This document shows, one piece after another, positions 31,873-43,046 of a stretch of 64,000 nucleotides of DNA (its first letter is position 1; each line of letters opens with the position of its first letter). Location of the stretch: positions 28,371,208 through 28,435,207 of the forward strand of contig NC_133105.1 in assembly GCF_022965805.1 (NCBI RefSeq). Reading direction: 5' to 3'. The notes below the pieces were generated by a model. It was not told where the DNA came from. It did not search any database and saw only the letters and a program-made list of their open reading frames with translations. The position numbers and the translations under genes are program-made. This DNA comes from Primulina eburnea (Eukaryota; Streptophyta; Magnoliopsida; Lamiales; Gesneriaceae).

Positions 31873-32708
31873 TGCATAGTGATGGGTTTATTGATGTATT
31901 TGACAGTATATGAGCGAGAAACACCGTCTCAAACTAGTGTTCTTAAGCTTGGACTGTAAGTTGGCATGTTCTTGAAGTAATACATGAGTAATATTATGAT
32001 TTCAAATACTTCCCATTGATTCTATATGTACATTGTTAGTATCTTATTGATGAAAACATAGCACCATATTCCATTGTTATGTATTAAATATGTAAAAAAA
32101 CTCATGAATATTGATGATGGGTGCTATGTTATGAACATGAACATGAACATGAAAGGAAAAGGACTGATTTTTACATGATATAGAGCTTGTTGACATCATG
32201 GGTGCTTTTAAGTCCACCAAAGCTATTGGCCAATATATGTTCATGGGGAATGGGGTTGCCAAAGGTTGCTCCTTGACGTCCAACACAGTAGTAGCTATAT
32301 AATAAAGCAAGCATGGTAGTACATGTCAACTAATGAGGCTCAAGTACAAAAATGAACATGAATATATGCTATGATATGACATGGTCTAAAGATTCATTGT
32401 TGTCACGACTTGATATGTATGTTCATTCGACGCATATTGATACGTACAAGTTCCAACTTATTGAGTTTTATAAACTCACGTATCTCATGTCTTACAGGAT
32501 CAAGTAAAGAATAGACATAGGATGCCGGGTCGACAATGGATGCTAGTGACGTGCCTCACCTCGAAAAGAACCGAGACTTCTTATTGTATAGCTTCCGCAT
32601 TTGTTTTATAATGAATTTAATGTATGGGTTTGAAACAAGTTTTACAATGTTTATGTCTAGGGGTATAATGATACAGAATATGTTTTTATTTAAGAATACG
32701 ATTGTATA
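31873..32708 (+). repeat. Element I 5' LTR, truncated
   Basis: About 836 bp nearly identical to 33728-34562. It is cut on the left by K and on the right by the internal deletion. Confidence 0.88.
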
Positions 32709-32875
32709 AAGTGTTACGAGGCAAGGAAATACCCTTGGTGAAAATGTTATGGCGCAATCATGCAATTGAAGAAGAAACTTGGGAGCGAGAAGACGAGATT
32801 CAACAAAGATATCCTGAACTATATGCTACGTCAAATTTCAAGGACGAAATTCTTCGAGGGAGGGGAGAATTGTAA
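32708..32875 (+). pseudogene. Element I pol C-terminus
   Basis: The frame reads KVLRGKEIPLVKMLWRNH, then EEETWEREDEIQQRYPELY, and stops at 32873-32875 just inside the LTR. This is the chromodomain-like tail found at the end of pol in Tekay/Del-type gypsies, also seen in D, F and M here. Nothing upstream of it survives. Confidence 0.85.
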
Positions 32876-34748
32876 TGCCCGGTTACTCGTACAAATGATA
32901 ATAATGCATTTATTTCGTTTAGTATGTAGTTAATTAGCTCATTAGATTTCATGTGATGATTGAGGTATCAATATTGAGATGAACATGATTTTTATATTGT
33001 TCATGGTGTTTTGAGATTGATAATATGTCTAAATAGTGATAGTAAGATGTGTACGTAAAAGTAGTGTAATGAAGTTGGTAGGAAATGAGATGAAAATATG
33101 GTAGTTCTTACGAGTTTTAACATAATCATTGGAATGTTGATCCAAATTGTGTGAGGCCATAACCATTAGAAAGCTAAGATCTAAAGTTACAACTTTCTTG
33201 TTTTGAGTTTTGTCCAGATCATTGTGGAAGACAAGCCAAAAGCGCCCCGAAGTGGGTCGTGTGTATCGTCACTCCTACAATGACACATGTTGGTAGAATT
33301 GGCATAACGTTTTACTTAACCTCCAAATGAGATGAAACTAATTGGAGATTCAAGCCAAGACATAGGGCTACAAATTTCCTGTTTACCACTATATCAGATT
33401 ATGAACGGAAGAGCCGTTTCGGAAGCGATCTTTGATGTGGCTGTGCCCAGAGTGGCGCCTGGAGGTAAGAAATGACCGCCCGAGCGCCGCCCAGTATTAA
33501 ATAGGATAAGTTTCGAATTTCTGAGCCATTGTATCAGTTCTTTCCTTTCCCTTAACAGCAAGACACGAAAGAAAAACTTAGAAATCTTCCTCCAAAGCTC
33601 TCTTCTTCATTCCTTTCATCACTTTGAGGTAAGAACTTAGTTCTCCATCACAAGAACATCATATAGGTGTAAGTTTTCTTCTATTTTAGTTGTTCTAAAT
33701 GTAGAGGAGTGATTTTCACCTAGTATATGCATAGTGATGGGTTTATTGATGTATTTGACAGTATAGGAGCGAGAAACACCGTCTCAAACCAGTGTTCTTA
33801 AGCTTGGACTGTAAGTTGGCATGTTCTTGAAGTAATACATGAGTAATATTATGATTTCAAATACTTCCCCTTGATTCTATATGTACATTGTTAGTATATT
33901 ATTGATGAAAACATAGCACCATATTCCATTGTTATGTATTAAATATGTAAAAAACTCATGAATATTGATGATGGGTGCTATGTTATGAACGTGAACATGA
34001 ACATGAAAGGAAAATGACTGATTTTTACATGATATAGAGCTTGTTGACATCATAGGTGGATTTAAGTCCACCAAAGCTATTGGCCAATATATGTTCATGG
34101 GGAATTGGGTTGCCAAAGATTGCTCCCTGACGTCCAACACAGTAGTAGCTATATAATAAAGCAAGCATGGTAGTACATGTCAACTAATGAGGCTCAAGTA
34201 CAAAAATGAACATGAATATATGCTATGATATGACATGGTCTAAAGATTCATTCTTGTCACGACTTGATATGTATGTTCCTTCGACGCATATTGATACGTA
34301 CAAGTTCCAACTTATTGAGTTTTATAAACTCACGTATCTCATGTATTACAGGATCAGGTAAAGGATAGACATAGGATGCCGGTTCTACAATGGATGCTAG
34401 TGACGTGCATCACCTCGAAAAGAACCGGGACTTCTTATTGTATAGCTTCCGCATTTGTATTATAATGAATTTAATGTATGGATTTGAAACAAGTTTTACA
34501 ATGTTTATGTCTAGGGGTATAATGATACAGAATATGTTTTTATTTAAGAATATGATTGTATATACGTGTTGATGTTGTTGCTAGAGTTGAGTTTTTGGCT
34601 TTTACAAGAATGTAGGGACATCATGCAAAATTTTTTATAAACCGTCAAATTGATGTCCGTTGTGTGAATTTCTTCATAATATAGATATATCATTCAAACC
34701 CTATTTTGATTATTGTAATCATGTCAAGTATAGAGTAAGGGCGTGACA
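32871..34748 (+). repeat. Element I 3' LTR
   Basis: 1878 bp from TGTAATGCCCGGTTACTCG to AGGGCGTGACA, preceded by the purine tract GAGGGAGGGGAGAAT. Its U3 is recognisably related to the LTR of M (49522-51300, minus): both have the blocks AAGCCAAAAG, GCCCCGAAGTG and GACACATGTTGG in the same order. Confidence 0.88.
33440..33503 (+). promoter_or_regulatory. Element I U3 end: CCGCCCGAGCGCCGC motif and TATA-like box
   Basis: A GAGTGGCGCC site and a CCGCCCGAGCGCCGCCC site are followed directly by TATTAAATA (33495-33503). This is a shorter version of the array seen in the M LTR at 50690-50800. Confidence 0.5.
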
Positions 34749-36773
34749 CCAGTTCATTAAGGTGAAGAAGGAAATTGGGAAAGAAGCAGCTCCCAAATCA
34801 GTCAAGAAGGCTCGCAAGGAGATTAAAAAGAAAACAATCAAGCGTAAGCTGATTGCCAGCGAAATTGAATCTGAGAAAACTCCTTTACCCAAAGTTGTGA
34901 AGAAACCACGTACTTTAAAGGCCAAGCCTACTAATGTTGCTGGGACAATCCAAACTGATAGATTGAAGCTGTCTGGAGCTAAACAGCCTATCTAGGCTGT
35001 CCCACTACAAGCAATCCCAACTGAACCCTCAACTGAGGATCAGTTGCCATTATCCTCAGTTCTACCAAAGAAGAAGGTCACCGAATCTGGTGATAAAAAG
35101 AAACTTGCTGGAGTTAAGGCGCCTTTAATCAATATTTCTGGCTAAACCCCTTTACCTATTGCTAGACCAAAGGGGATAGTGATCCGAGAACAACTAGATG
35201 CAACCACTTCAGGGTTAAGTCTTACTCATGCCTTAACTGATCCCAAGGGAAAAGGGAAATTGCATGAAGAGCCCAGGCCAACAAATGTTGTTCAAACACA
35301 TATTGATCTTATTTGGCAAGAGATCAATGATTTTGCAAAAGACAAGCTCAAGGCTTATGATCAATGGGCAAACATAAGAACAGAAGTTTTTGCTAAGCAA
35401 CTTCAGAAGAAATCCACTCTGAAAAGATTTGTTGACTTGGAGAATCTTGTTCTGAAGGTAGTCAAGGCCCCTACAATCGTCCATGCTTTGGAACGTAAGC
35501 ATTATTTCTTCAACAAACTGAGAGTGAAGAGACTTCAGTAGATAGTTACTCAGTTGCGATTAAATTATCATCCAACTAGTCCGACTGATTTCAATGACAA
35601 AGCCGTATATGATCGGTTGGACTCTGATCAGATTTCATTACAAATGAAGATCAAGGACTGGGAAATAGGTCAAGAACTGATCGTCCCGGCTGCATCTCAA
35701 GATGTATCAGAGGAGGCAACTGAACCATCAGTTCAAGAACCTTAAAAAAAACCAGCTGCTGCTCCTTCTACATCAGTTGCTCCTTTAGCACCTCTTTCAT
35801 CTAATGATGATCCACCGCTTTATTCTGATGCTGACTTATCTTTGGCCAATCTAGATGAATTAATCAAATTAGTGACCTCATATATTCAGCTAGACACTAC
35901 TAGATCAATTGAAGATGCAACTGAAAAACCAACTGATCAAGCTGTCATTTCTAAAGAACCAGCTGACGAAATAATGTTTGATCAAACGACATAATCAGTT
36001 CAGTCAGAAGTTGTGACTGAACAAGCAGTTTTGAGGCAATCTGTACAAGCAGTCATTCAAACGACGGAAGAGGATCAACTGCATTCAGTTCCGACTGAAA
36101 AACTGGTTCCTCCGCCAACTGAACAACCAATTGAAGATCCAGTTGTTGAACCAACTGTAGAATCAGTTATTTAACCAATCAAAGAACCTTCTAATTTTTT
36201 TTCTCCTGTCTCTGTCTCCTCTCCTCCCAGGTACCAACAACTGAAGGAATTTCAGAAATATCTATGAATTAAACAGAACAAACTGACGGTTCCATGGTTG
36301 TGTTTGCTTCACAAGAAAGGGAACATATTCCAGAAACTCCCGGAGCCATGTGTCCCAGAATTTCAGACTCTGATGCTCTATTTGAAGAACTCCAAACCGT
36401 TCAATCAAATCTCGTCAGTATTATGAATGCTATTTCAGCTATTCAATCCACTTAGCTTGCACATACCCTGAAGCTAAATTCAAACTATGAATTGAAAACA
36501 GAGAGACTGGGACAGCTTAAAAGAACTATGACTGATCTCTTCCTACAGATGGAAAATATCAAGAAAAAAAGGCTGTCGACTGAATCTCACTTCCAAACTC
36601 AAGCACTTGTCGACAGGCGATTTTACTTTCTTGAAAAAGTCACTAAAAGGATTGACCTGCTGCAAAATATTATGTTGAATGACGTATCAGATATTGCAGC
36701 AGATGTCCGCATTTTAACAATAAAAGTGGATGTGATTGACATAAAAGGGGAAATTATGAAAGAAACAGAATAA
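34749..36773 (+). pseudogene. Element J accessory ORF, decayed
   Basis: A single frame is readable from 34762 to about 36230, broken by stops near 34995, 35144, 35539, 35744, 35993 and 36172. After a frameshift near 36235 another frame runs to 36773. The product would have a Lys-rich N-terminal part, a middle with a helical segment (DLIWQEINDFAKDKLKAYDQ), a long region rich in Pro, Glu, Gln and Thr, and a C-terminal coiled coil (about 36480-36760). It has no zinc knuckle and no polymerase or integrase motif. Its place after pol in a copia matches an accessory or envelope-like ORF, but I do not recognise the family and assign no function. Most of the stops are TAG or TAA where a CAG or CAA Gln codon would fit. 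Confidence 0.65.
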
Positions 36774-36973
36774 GAAAGAGGGAAGAAGAAGAAGAATATA
36801 TGAAGATCAACTGATTTCAGTTGAATTGTTGAAGATTCTTTATTCTTTAGTCTTTGTACAAATCTGTACATTAGAAGAGTTATTTTATCTACAATAAAAT
36901 CGGAGTTCTATCTTAAGTTCAGTTGATCAGTTCATACATTACAAGTTTTGTCGAACACCAAAAAAGGGGAAAT

Positions 36974-37987
36974 TGTTGGAAACTAAGTTTTGTTAGTTTA
37001 AAAAACTAAGGGTTTAAACTTATTGTGATAACTGATCAAAGGAAAATGAGCTTAACTGACTAAAATCATACAACTCATAGTTGCCAATAGCTGAAGATTA
37101 ATGCGTACTTCATCAACGCCAATTGAAGCCAGCTGAATCTTATCAACGTCGAACTGATCAGTGGAGAAAAATCTAACTGACTGATCAGTTGGGAACTGAT
37201 CAGTTGAAACAATCAGTTATGAGCTTTCCAGTAGAGTGTTTTTCAGCTGTTCTCTCAGCTGTATACATTATTAGTTGAGAACGAAAACCGACAAATAATA
37301 CAACAGACCGCAACTCGTAGTGTAATGCGGCATTTCAGAGTCTGCAGTGTACAAATGTCAGAAGAATGTTGACGTGGCAATCAACGGCTATAAAGAATAA
37401 ATTTGTATTTATTGTTACCGTTGAAATAGATGCCTATAAATAGGCGAGAAGAGCAGTTAAAATATAACAAGCTTCTATTCATCTTGCTGTTACGCTGCTC
37501 GAGAACATTCACAAGCTTACAGTTTTCAGAAATATCAATAGCATTCAAAGCTATATTTCGAGCATACATAGCACAAGTCATTTTTTGTATATTCATTCAA
37601 GTTGTGCTAAGATCAGTTTACGAACTGTAAGAAAATTGTATACTAAGAGTTTCAGTGTTAGCAGGGTTAAGTCCAAAACTGAAGTGGGTCTATACAATCT
37701 TGTATTGATCAAATTCTTTTAGTGAATATCATATCTTCGTGATAGAAGGGGTGACGTAGGAGGGATTCAATCTCCGAACATCCATAAACTCTTGTGTGTC
37801 ATTTTATTTCAGTTACATATTCTATCTTTCAGTCAGTTTTCTTTCACAACTGTTTTCTCAGTTAAACTGATTGTCATTGACTAACAAGATCTCCAGTTTT
37901 AGTTTCTTACCAAAACTGACACTATATTTTTCAAAATCTATAAAACTTAAAGTGTTTATTCAACCCCCCTTCTAAACACTTATTTCA
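36974..37987 (+). repeat. Element J 3' LTR
   Basis: It runs from TGTTGGAAACTAAG to AACACTTATTTCA, after the purine tract AAAAAGGGGAAAT. The outer end is inferred from the CA end and the start of a second, diverged copy at 37988. Confidence 0.7.
37150..37442 (+). promoter_or_regulatory. Element J LTR promoter: AACTGATCAGTT repeats and TATA box
   Basis: CTGATCAG cores occur at about 37156, 37181 and 37195, and related CAACTGA/TCAGTT half-sites continue nearby. A CCTATAAATAGG box (TATA 37435-37442) follows. The full palindrome AACTGATCAGTT has no spacer. CAACTGA half-sites are also unusually frequent in the accessory ORF just upstream. Confidence 0.6.
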
Positions 37988-38224
37988 GTAGTCAACTGAT
38001 GCAACAAATATTCAGGTGTAAGCTTACCATCGATTGCTTATCAGCTGATCATTCAGCTGTACACGTCATCAGTTGTCGAAAAGGACATTCAACCGACAAC
38101 AGTACAAGCAGGCTGCAACTCATAATGGAACGCCACATTTCAGAGCTTACAGTTTACTAATGTCAGAGGAATATTGATGTGGCAATCAACGGGTATAATG
38201 ATTCTAATTATATTTAATGTTACC
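37988..38224 (+). repeat. Fragment of a second J-family LTR (host of J)
   Basis: The text from CAGCTGATCATTCAGCTG through GATGTGGCAATCAACGGG parallels 37190-37425 of the J LTR with clear divergence. It ends at TTACC (38220-38224), where element L begins. Confidence 0.65.
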
Positions 38225-38513
38225 TGATAAACATAAAATTTGTACATTAATTAAATGTTTTATAATATAAATATATAGTTTTTGTTTTATTACATTTTTA
38301 AATATTATATGTTTTATAATAAATTGTATAAAATATAAGTTGTTGTGTAATTATATGTTTTTACTATTTTTACAGGTTCGATAAAAGAAGAATAACCTTG
38401 GCGTTGCAAATGGGATTAAGATGATTTTCGGACCTGTAGAAAGTTGATAATAATATCTACAATATTGGTAACAAGCATGAGATAAAAATCCTCTCACAAT
38501 TGAGATCAAATTA
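38225..38513 (+). mobile_element. Element L: Athila-like gypsy, 5' LTR first part
   Basis: It starts TGATAAACATAAAATTTG right after sequence of the J family and ends at the D insertion (target copy aatta, 38509-38513). The rest of the LTR is 47014-48293. The start is inferred from where similarity to the J LTR stops. Confidence 0.65.
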
Positions 38514-40321
38514 TGTGGGGACCCGGGCTCTAACTCAATTCTTTTGGGATTTATTGGATCTTTGCTCGAAAATGTGGGTCAAAATTTTGCTTTTAACATT
38601 AAATCAAATGTATAATCAAAGCATAACACATCTTTATAATAATTAAACAACATCAGGTACATACAAGTCTGTTTGTACAAGCATACACTAATACTACAAT
38701 ACCAACTACAAACATAAATTGTACAAGTCTAGTAGGACAACCCTAGAAATCTTCAACGTCCGAAATCTCCACGCTATCATCAATCTTTCATCTAGCTCGA
38801 GACCCAGATCCTGCCCCACCTGTTGCCATGCACACATACAGACACGACAACAGCCGGATAACTCCGGTGAGAACAAATCCCAGTATAAAACATGGATGTA
38901 TGCAATGTAATTAAATCAAGTACAAAGGCATAGCATATGTCAACTAACATGAATTATAATCTAAAACATGTAAAAGAATACAAATCTGTATTCAACATTT
39001 ATATCTTGACTTGACTCATTTCTAATCTAGGGATCCCGGTGTGAATAAGACGGTCTGTCACCTATCCATCCACTCGGGGTGACGGTACGTCTTATTCCTA
39101 GACTTCGGTCAACTCTGTATCGAGGGTCACACATAGAGGAAATCTACTACTATGCGTCGATACACCGAAACGTCTAGTTTTGGCCAATCTGCCAATGTCT
39201 CCTATCTCAGGATCGAATATAAATCAATAAACAAGACATTACATAATTAAATGTAATAACAATCTAGTATGTGATTTAGGGAAACTCGTATCAAATCTAA
39301 ATCGAGTTGTGCAATCCCGTGACCACATGAATTATACCTTTCTTGTCGAACAATCGGTCGTAAACGAATTCTCGAATTCAATGTAGCCAATACCAATCTG
39401 AAATGGCAATGTGTAGACACATTCTATCAATATACATCTCAATCAACTCAATGTACAAATCTGTAATTGATTTCAATACAATTCAACGGCGTAACGGCGT
39501 AGTTTCGCGATACCGATAACTCAATCTCAACATATATCAATAATATACAGTCCTCAACTCATCATCATCATCATAAGCATAGGACCATACTCAAAATCTG
39601 TATCACTTAAATCTACACATGCTTGGAACCAACAACCATAGCATATAACATCCGTTTCTTGATCAGGTTGCGAATATATCATGCTCAATACCCCAAGAAT
39701 ACAATATAACTAACATATTACAATTTCTCCAACACCTATAATTCGAAACATGTTGGAATTACATAAAATTTACATCACCTTGTAGCCGTCGATGCAAGGA
39801 ACACAAATCTTAACTCGGAATACAATTCGGATGGCTAAATCATTCAAACTTCCAAGTTAAAGATCAAAAGAAATGAAAGCTTTCTCCCTGAATTCTCTCT
39901 GCTCTCAAATGGTGAAGTGCAAGGAAATGAAGACACATAATCTATATTGCATGGTTTATAACACATGGTTTATTCTTCAAAGGCCACGCATGACCGCAGG
40001 TGCGGTAACTCAAGAGAGCGGTTGCGCTGTGCTCACGGCGAGTTCATCCAAAAGTCCAGCACCTAGACCGCGGGTGCGGTTCCTGCATGACCGCGGGTGC
40101 GGTCACACCACCGCGGGTGCGGTCTTGCTTGCACCGCGGTTGCGGTCTTGCTTCGGATATATTCACCAAATTTCTATCTAAACACCGCGGATGCGGTCTT
40201 GTCTGAGGCGCAGGTGCGGTGTGGCTTCGACCTTTCCTTCAAAAATTCTCATTTTTATGTCATGCATTCTTACTTCTTCAAATCTAACATCAATGACAAC
40301 TGATAATTCTCGAGCCTTACA
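38514..40321 (-). repeat. Element D 3' LTR
   Basis: 1808 bp, TGTAAGGCTCGAG... to ...CGGGTCCCCACA in element sense. Confidence 0.95.
39955..40215 (-). promoter_or_regulatory. Element D U3 array of ACCGC-N4-GCGGT motifs (3' LTR copy)
   Basis: On the plus strand CCGCGGGTGCGGT-type units occur at about 39993, 40068, 40092, 40108, 40130, 40183 and 40208, several degenerated (CCGCAGGTGCGG, CCGCGGTTGCGG). A minus-strand TATAAACC-like box lies downstream at about 39955-39962. Same core as in solo LTR G. Confidence 0.65.
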
Positions 40322-40335
40322 TTTCTCCCCCTCTT
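40322..40335 (-). other. Element D polypurine tract
   Basis: The minus strand reads AAGAGGGGGAGAAA, directly before the 3' LTR start. Confidence 0.85.
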
Positions 40336-40422
40336 AAAGAGGAGTTCGTCCTCGAACTTATAAATCAGTAATCATGCAAGTATACACAAAAGCAGTAAAA
40401 TCAAACTAACAAAATACTCACA

Positions 40423-41043
40423 TCAACTGAATAGCTCGGGATGTTTCTGTTTCATATCAGATTCTGTTTCCCACGTTGCTTTCTCGATGCCATGACGACT
40501 CCACTGAACCTTCACAAGCGGAATGGTCTTGGTTCTAAGATGTTTCTCCTTCTGATCAAGAATCTGTATCGGCTGTTCAACATAGCTCAAAGTCTGATCT
40601 AATTCTGCTTCGTCAGGTCGAATGACATGTGAACTATCTGGCATATATTTGCGCAACACTGATACATGAAAAACATCATGAATACCGGACAATGAAGGAG
40701 GAAGAGCAATTCTGTAAGCTCGCTCGCCAATCTTCTGAAGGATCTCATACGGACCGATGAATCTAGGAGACAACTTTCCCCGCTTGCCAAATCTGACGAT
40801 GCCTCTGAAGGGTGAAATTTTCAAAAATACTCTGTCTCCCTGCTCAAATACCAATGGTCTGCGTCTGACATTGGCATATTTCGCTTGCCTATCCTGTGCC
40901 GTCTTCATTCGTTTCTGAATGATCTTCACTTTCTCGGTCATCTCACGAATCATATCAGGCCCCAACTCTGGTACCTCGGAGATATCCTCCCAGTACAACG
41001 GAGATCTGCACTTCTTTCCGTATAAAGCTTCGAACGGTGCCAT
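40423..41043 (-). pseudogene. Element D pol C-terminal part (integrase tail)
   Basis: This frame continues the integrase after a one-base shift near 41047: [18 protein letters not shown], the GPY/F-like module [13 protein letters not shown], and the chromodomain-like tail VKVQWSRHGIEKATWE ending HPELFS. Its Met is internal, not a start codon. It is in a different frame from the RT-integrase segment. Confidence 0.9.
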
Positions 41044-41046
41044 CTC

Positions 41047-42932
41047 AATGCTAGTCTGAAGCTGTTATTGTATGAAAACTCACACAACGACAATGAATCT
41101 TGCCAACCAGTACCAAAATCTAGTACTACAGCTCTCAGCATGTCCTCTAAAGTCTGGATAGTCCGCTCTGACTGTCCGTCTGTCTGAGAATTATAAGCAG
41201 TGCTCAGATGTAAAGTCGTACCTAGAGCCTGCTGTAAGCTGTGCCAGAAGTGATAAGTAAATCGTGGATCACGATCTGATACGATCGACTTCGGCACACC
41301 GTGCAATCTGACGACCTCTCTAACATACAACTCTGCCATCTGATCGTGTCGATAGGTCATTCTGTACGGAATAAAGCATGCTGACTTGGTCAGTCTATCT
41401 ATCACAACCCAAATCGCGTCACAGCCCCGCGAAGATCGAGGTAACTTCGTCACGAAGTACATGGAAATGTGGTCCCATTTCCATTCAGGAACAGACAAAC
41501 TCTGAAGTAAAACTCCGGGCTTCTTTCTTTCTGCCTTCACCTGCTGGCAATTCAAGCATTTAGACACAAATTCTGCAATATCTGTCTTCATCTGCTTCCA
41601 CCATAATTGTGTCTTCAAGTCATTGTACATCTTCCTGCCACCAGGATGAATGCTGAACCGACTACAGTATGCTTCTGACATCATCTGTCGTCTCAAATCT
41701 GAAATCTCCGGCACTACTAAGTGGTTATTCACATACAGAACAGAATCTCTAACCTGATACTCTGATATATGACCAGCTCTGACCATAACAATCGATCTCT
41801 GAACACTCGAATCGGTTCTCTGCGCTTCTTTGATCCTCAAAATCAGATCTGGCTCAATCTGAATCGCAGCAAGTCGCAACGGTCTACTCTCTGTATCAAA
41901 TGTCAATCCAGACAAGCAACAATTCTCTACTAAATTCGATACACCTACTGTCGATAAGAAAAGAGCACATACCTTTCGACTCAAGGCGTCTGCCGCTGCA
42001 TTCGGCTTCCCTGGATAGTACTTGATCTCGCAATCAAAATCTTTCAGCAGATCAAGCCATCGTCGCTGCCTCATGTTCAACTCTGACTGAGAAAAGAGAT
42101 ACTTCAAGCTCTTATGATCAGAGTAGATCTCGAATTTTTCGTCATACAGATAATGACGCCAGATCTTCAAAGCAAAGACAATCGCCGCCAATTCAAGATC
42201 ATGAATCGGGTAACGGGTCTCGTGTGGCTTCAGCTGTCTAGAGGCGTACGCTATCACGTGCCCTCGCTGCATAAGAAAACAACCTAGCCCTCTGTGAGAT
42301 GCGTCACAATATACAACGAACTCACCTGTACCTGAAGGAATCGTCAAGACAGGCGCACTAGTCAGCCTCTTCATCAACTCTACAAAACTGGCTTCACAAT
42401 CTTCAGACCATACAAATGGCATGTTCTTCTGTGTCAACTGAGTGATAGGCTTCACTATACTGGAGAAATCTCGTATAAAACGACGATAATACCCGGCTAG
42501 ACCCATGAAACTGCGTATCTTAGGCACAGAAGTCGGTCTCGGCCAACTGATCACAGCCTCAACTTTACTCGGATCTACTGCAATACCATCTCCAGATATA
42601 ATGTGACCCAAGAAGACAACCTGTTTCAGCCAGAATTCACACTTGGACAATTTGGCGTATAATTGCTCTTTTCTCAAAGTCTGCAATACAATTCTCAAAT
42701 ACTCTGCATGCTCAATCAAATTCTTCGAATATACCAAAATATCATCAATAAACACAATCAAAAAATCATCTAAATATCTCTGAAAAATGCGGTTCATCAA
42801 ACTCATAAATACCGCTGGTGCATTCGTCAAACCGAAAGGCATAACAACAAACTCGTAATGTCCATACCTGGTTCGGAATGCAGTCTTCGGAATATCAAAG
42901 TCTCTAACTCTGAGCTGATGATACCCTTATCT
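41047..42932 (-). pseudogene. Element D pol middle part: RT palm, RNase H, integrase core
   Basis: The open piece (40950-42842, 630 codons from an internal Met) holds the RT motif [11 protein letters not shown], RNase H ([15 protein letters not shown]), the integrase zinc finger with [10 protein letters not shown], and the integrase core. The first catalytic Asp of the integrase is Tyr (SMYFVTKLP where relatives F and M have MDF), which should abolish integration. The second Asp (VSDRDPRFT) and the Glu (GQSERTIQ) remain. In-frame stops stand just upstream, a TAA within the LRSGYH motif near 42930 and a TGA near 43045. The last codons, past about 41047, are out of frame. Confidence 0.92.
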
Positions 42933-43046
42933 CAAATCAATCTTCGAGTATACAGAAGATCCCTGTAACTGATCAAACAGATCGTCGATGCGAGGCAAAG
43001 GATACTTGTTCTTTACTGTTGCCTTGTTCAATTGTCTGTAATCAAT

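Larger units (their letters stand above)
31873..34748 (+). mobile_element. Element I: gypsy element with large internal deletion
   Basis: It holds part of a 5' LTR (31873-32708), the last codons of pol, a purine tract and a full 3' LTR (32871-34748). The 5' LTR part matches 33728-34562 almost perfectly, then jumps to the end of pol, so the last 186 bp of the 5' LTR and nearly all internal sequence are gone. It sits in the accessory ORF of J; ccagt (34749-34753) is the local target copy. Confidence 0.85.
34749..37987 (+). mobile_element. Element J: copia (SIRE-like) 3' end: accessory ORF and 3' LTR
   Basis: It holds a decayed ORF (34749-36773), then AAAAAGGGGAAAT (36961-36973), then a 1014-bp LTR (36974-37987). 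A long non-pol ORF before the 3' LTR is the arrangement in SIRE/Maximus copias; the assignment is inferred from this and from the purine tract. J appears inserted in an LTR of its own family (37988-38224). Confidence 0.7.

Noticed and set aside
39873..40181. 102-codon frame with TAGAVTQ / RPRVRF repeats, also at 46565-46873
   Set aside because: It lies in the LTRs of D and is on the strand opposite to the element. It is driven by the CCGCGGGTGCGG array.
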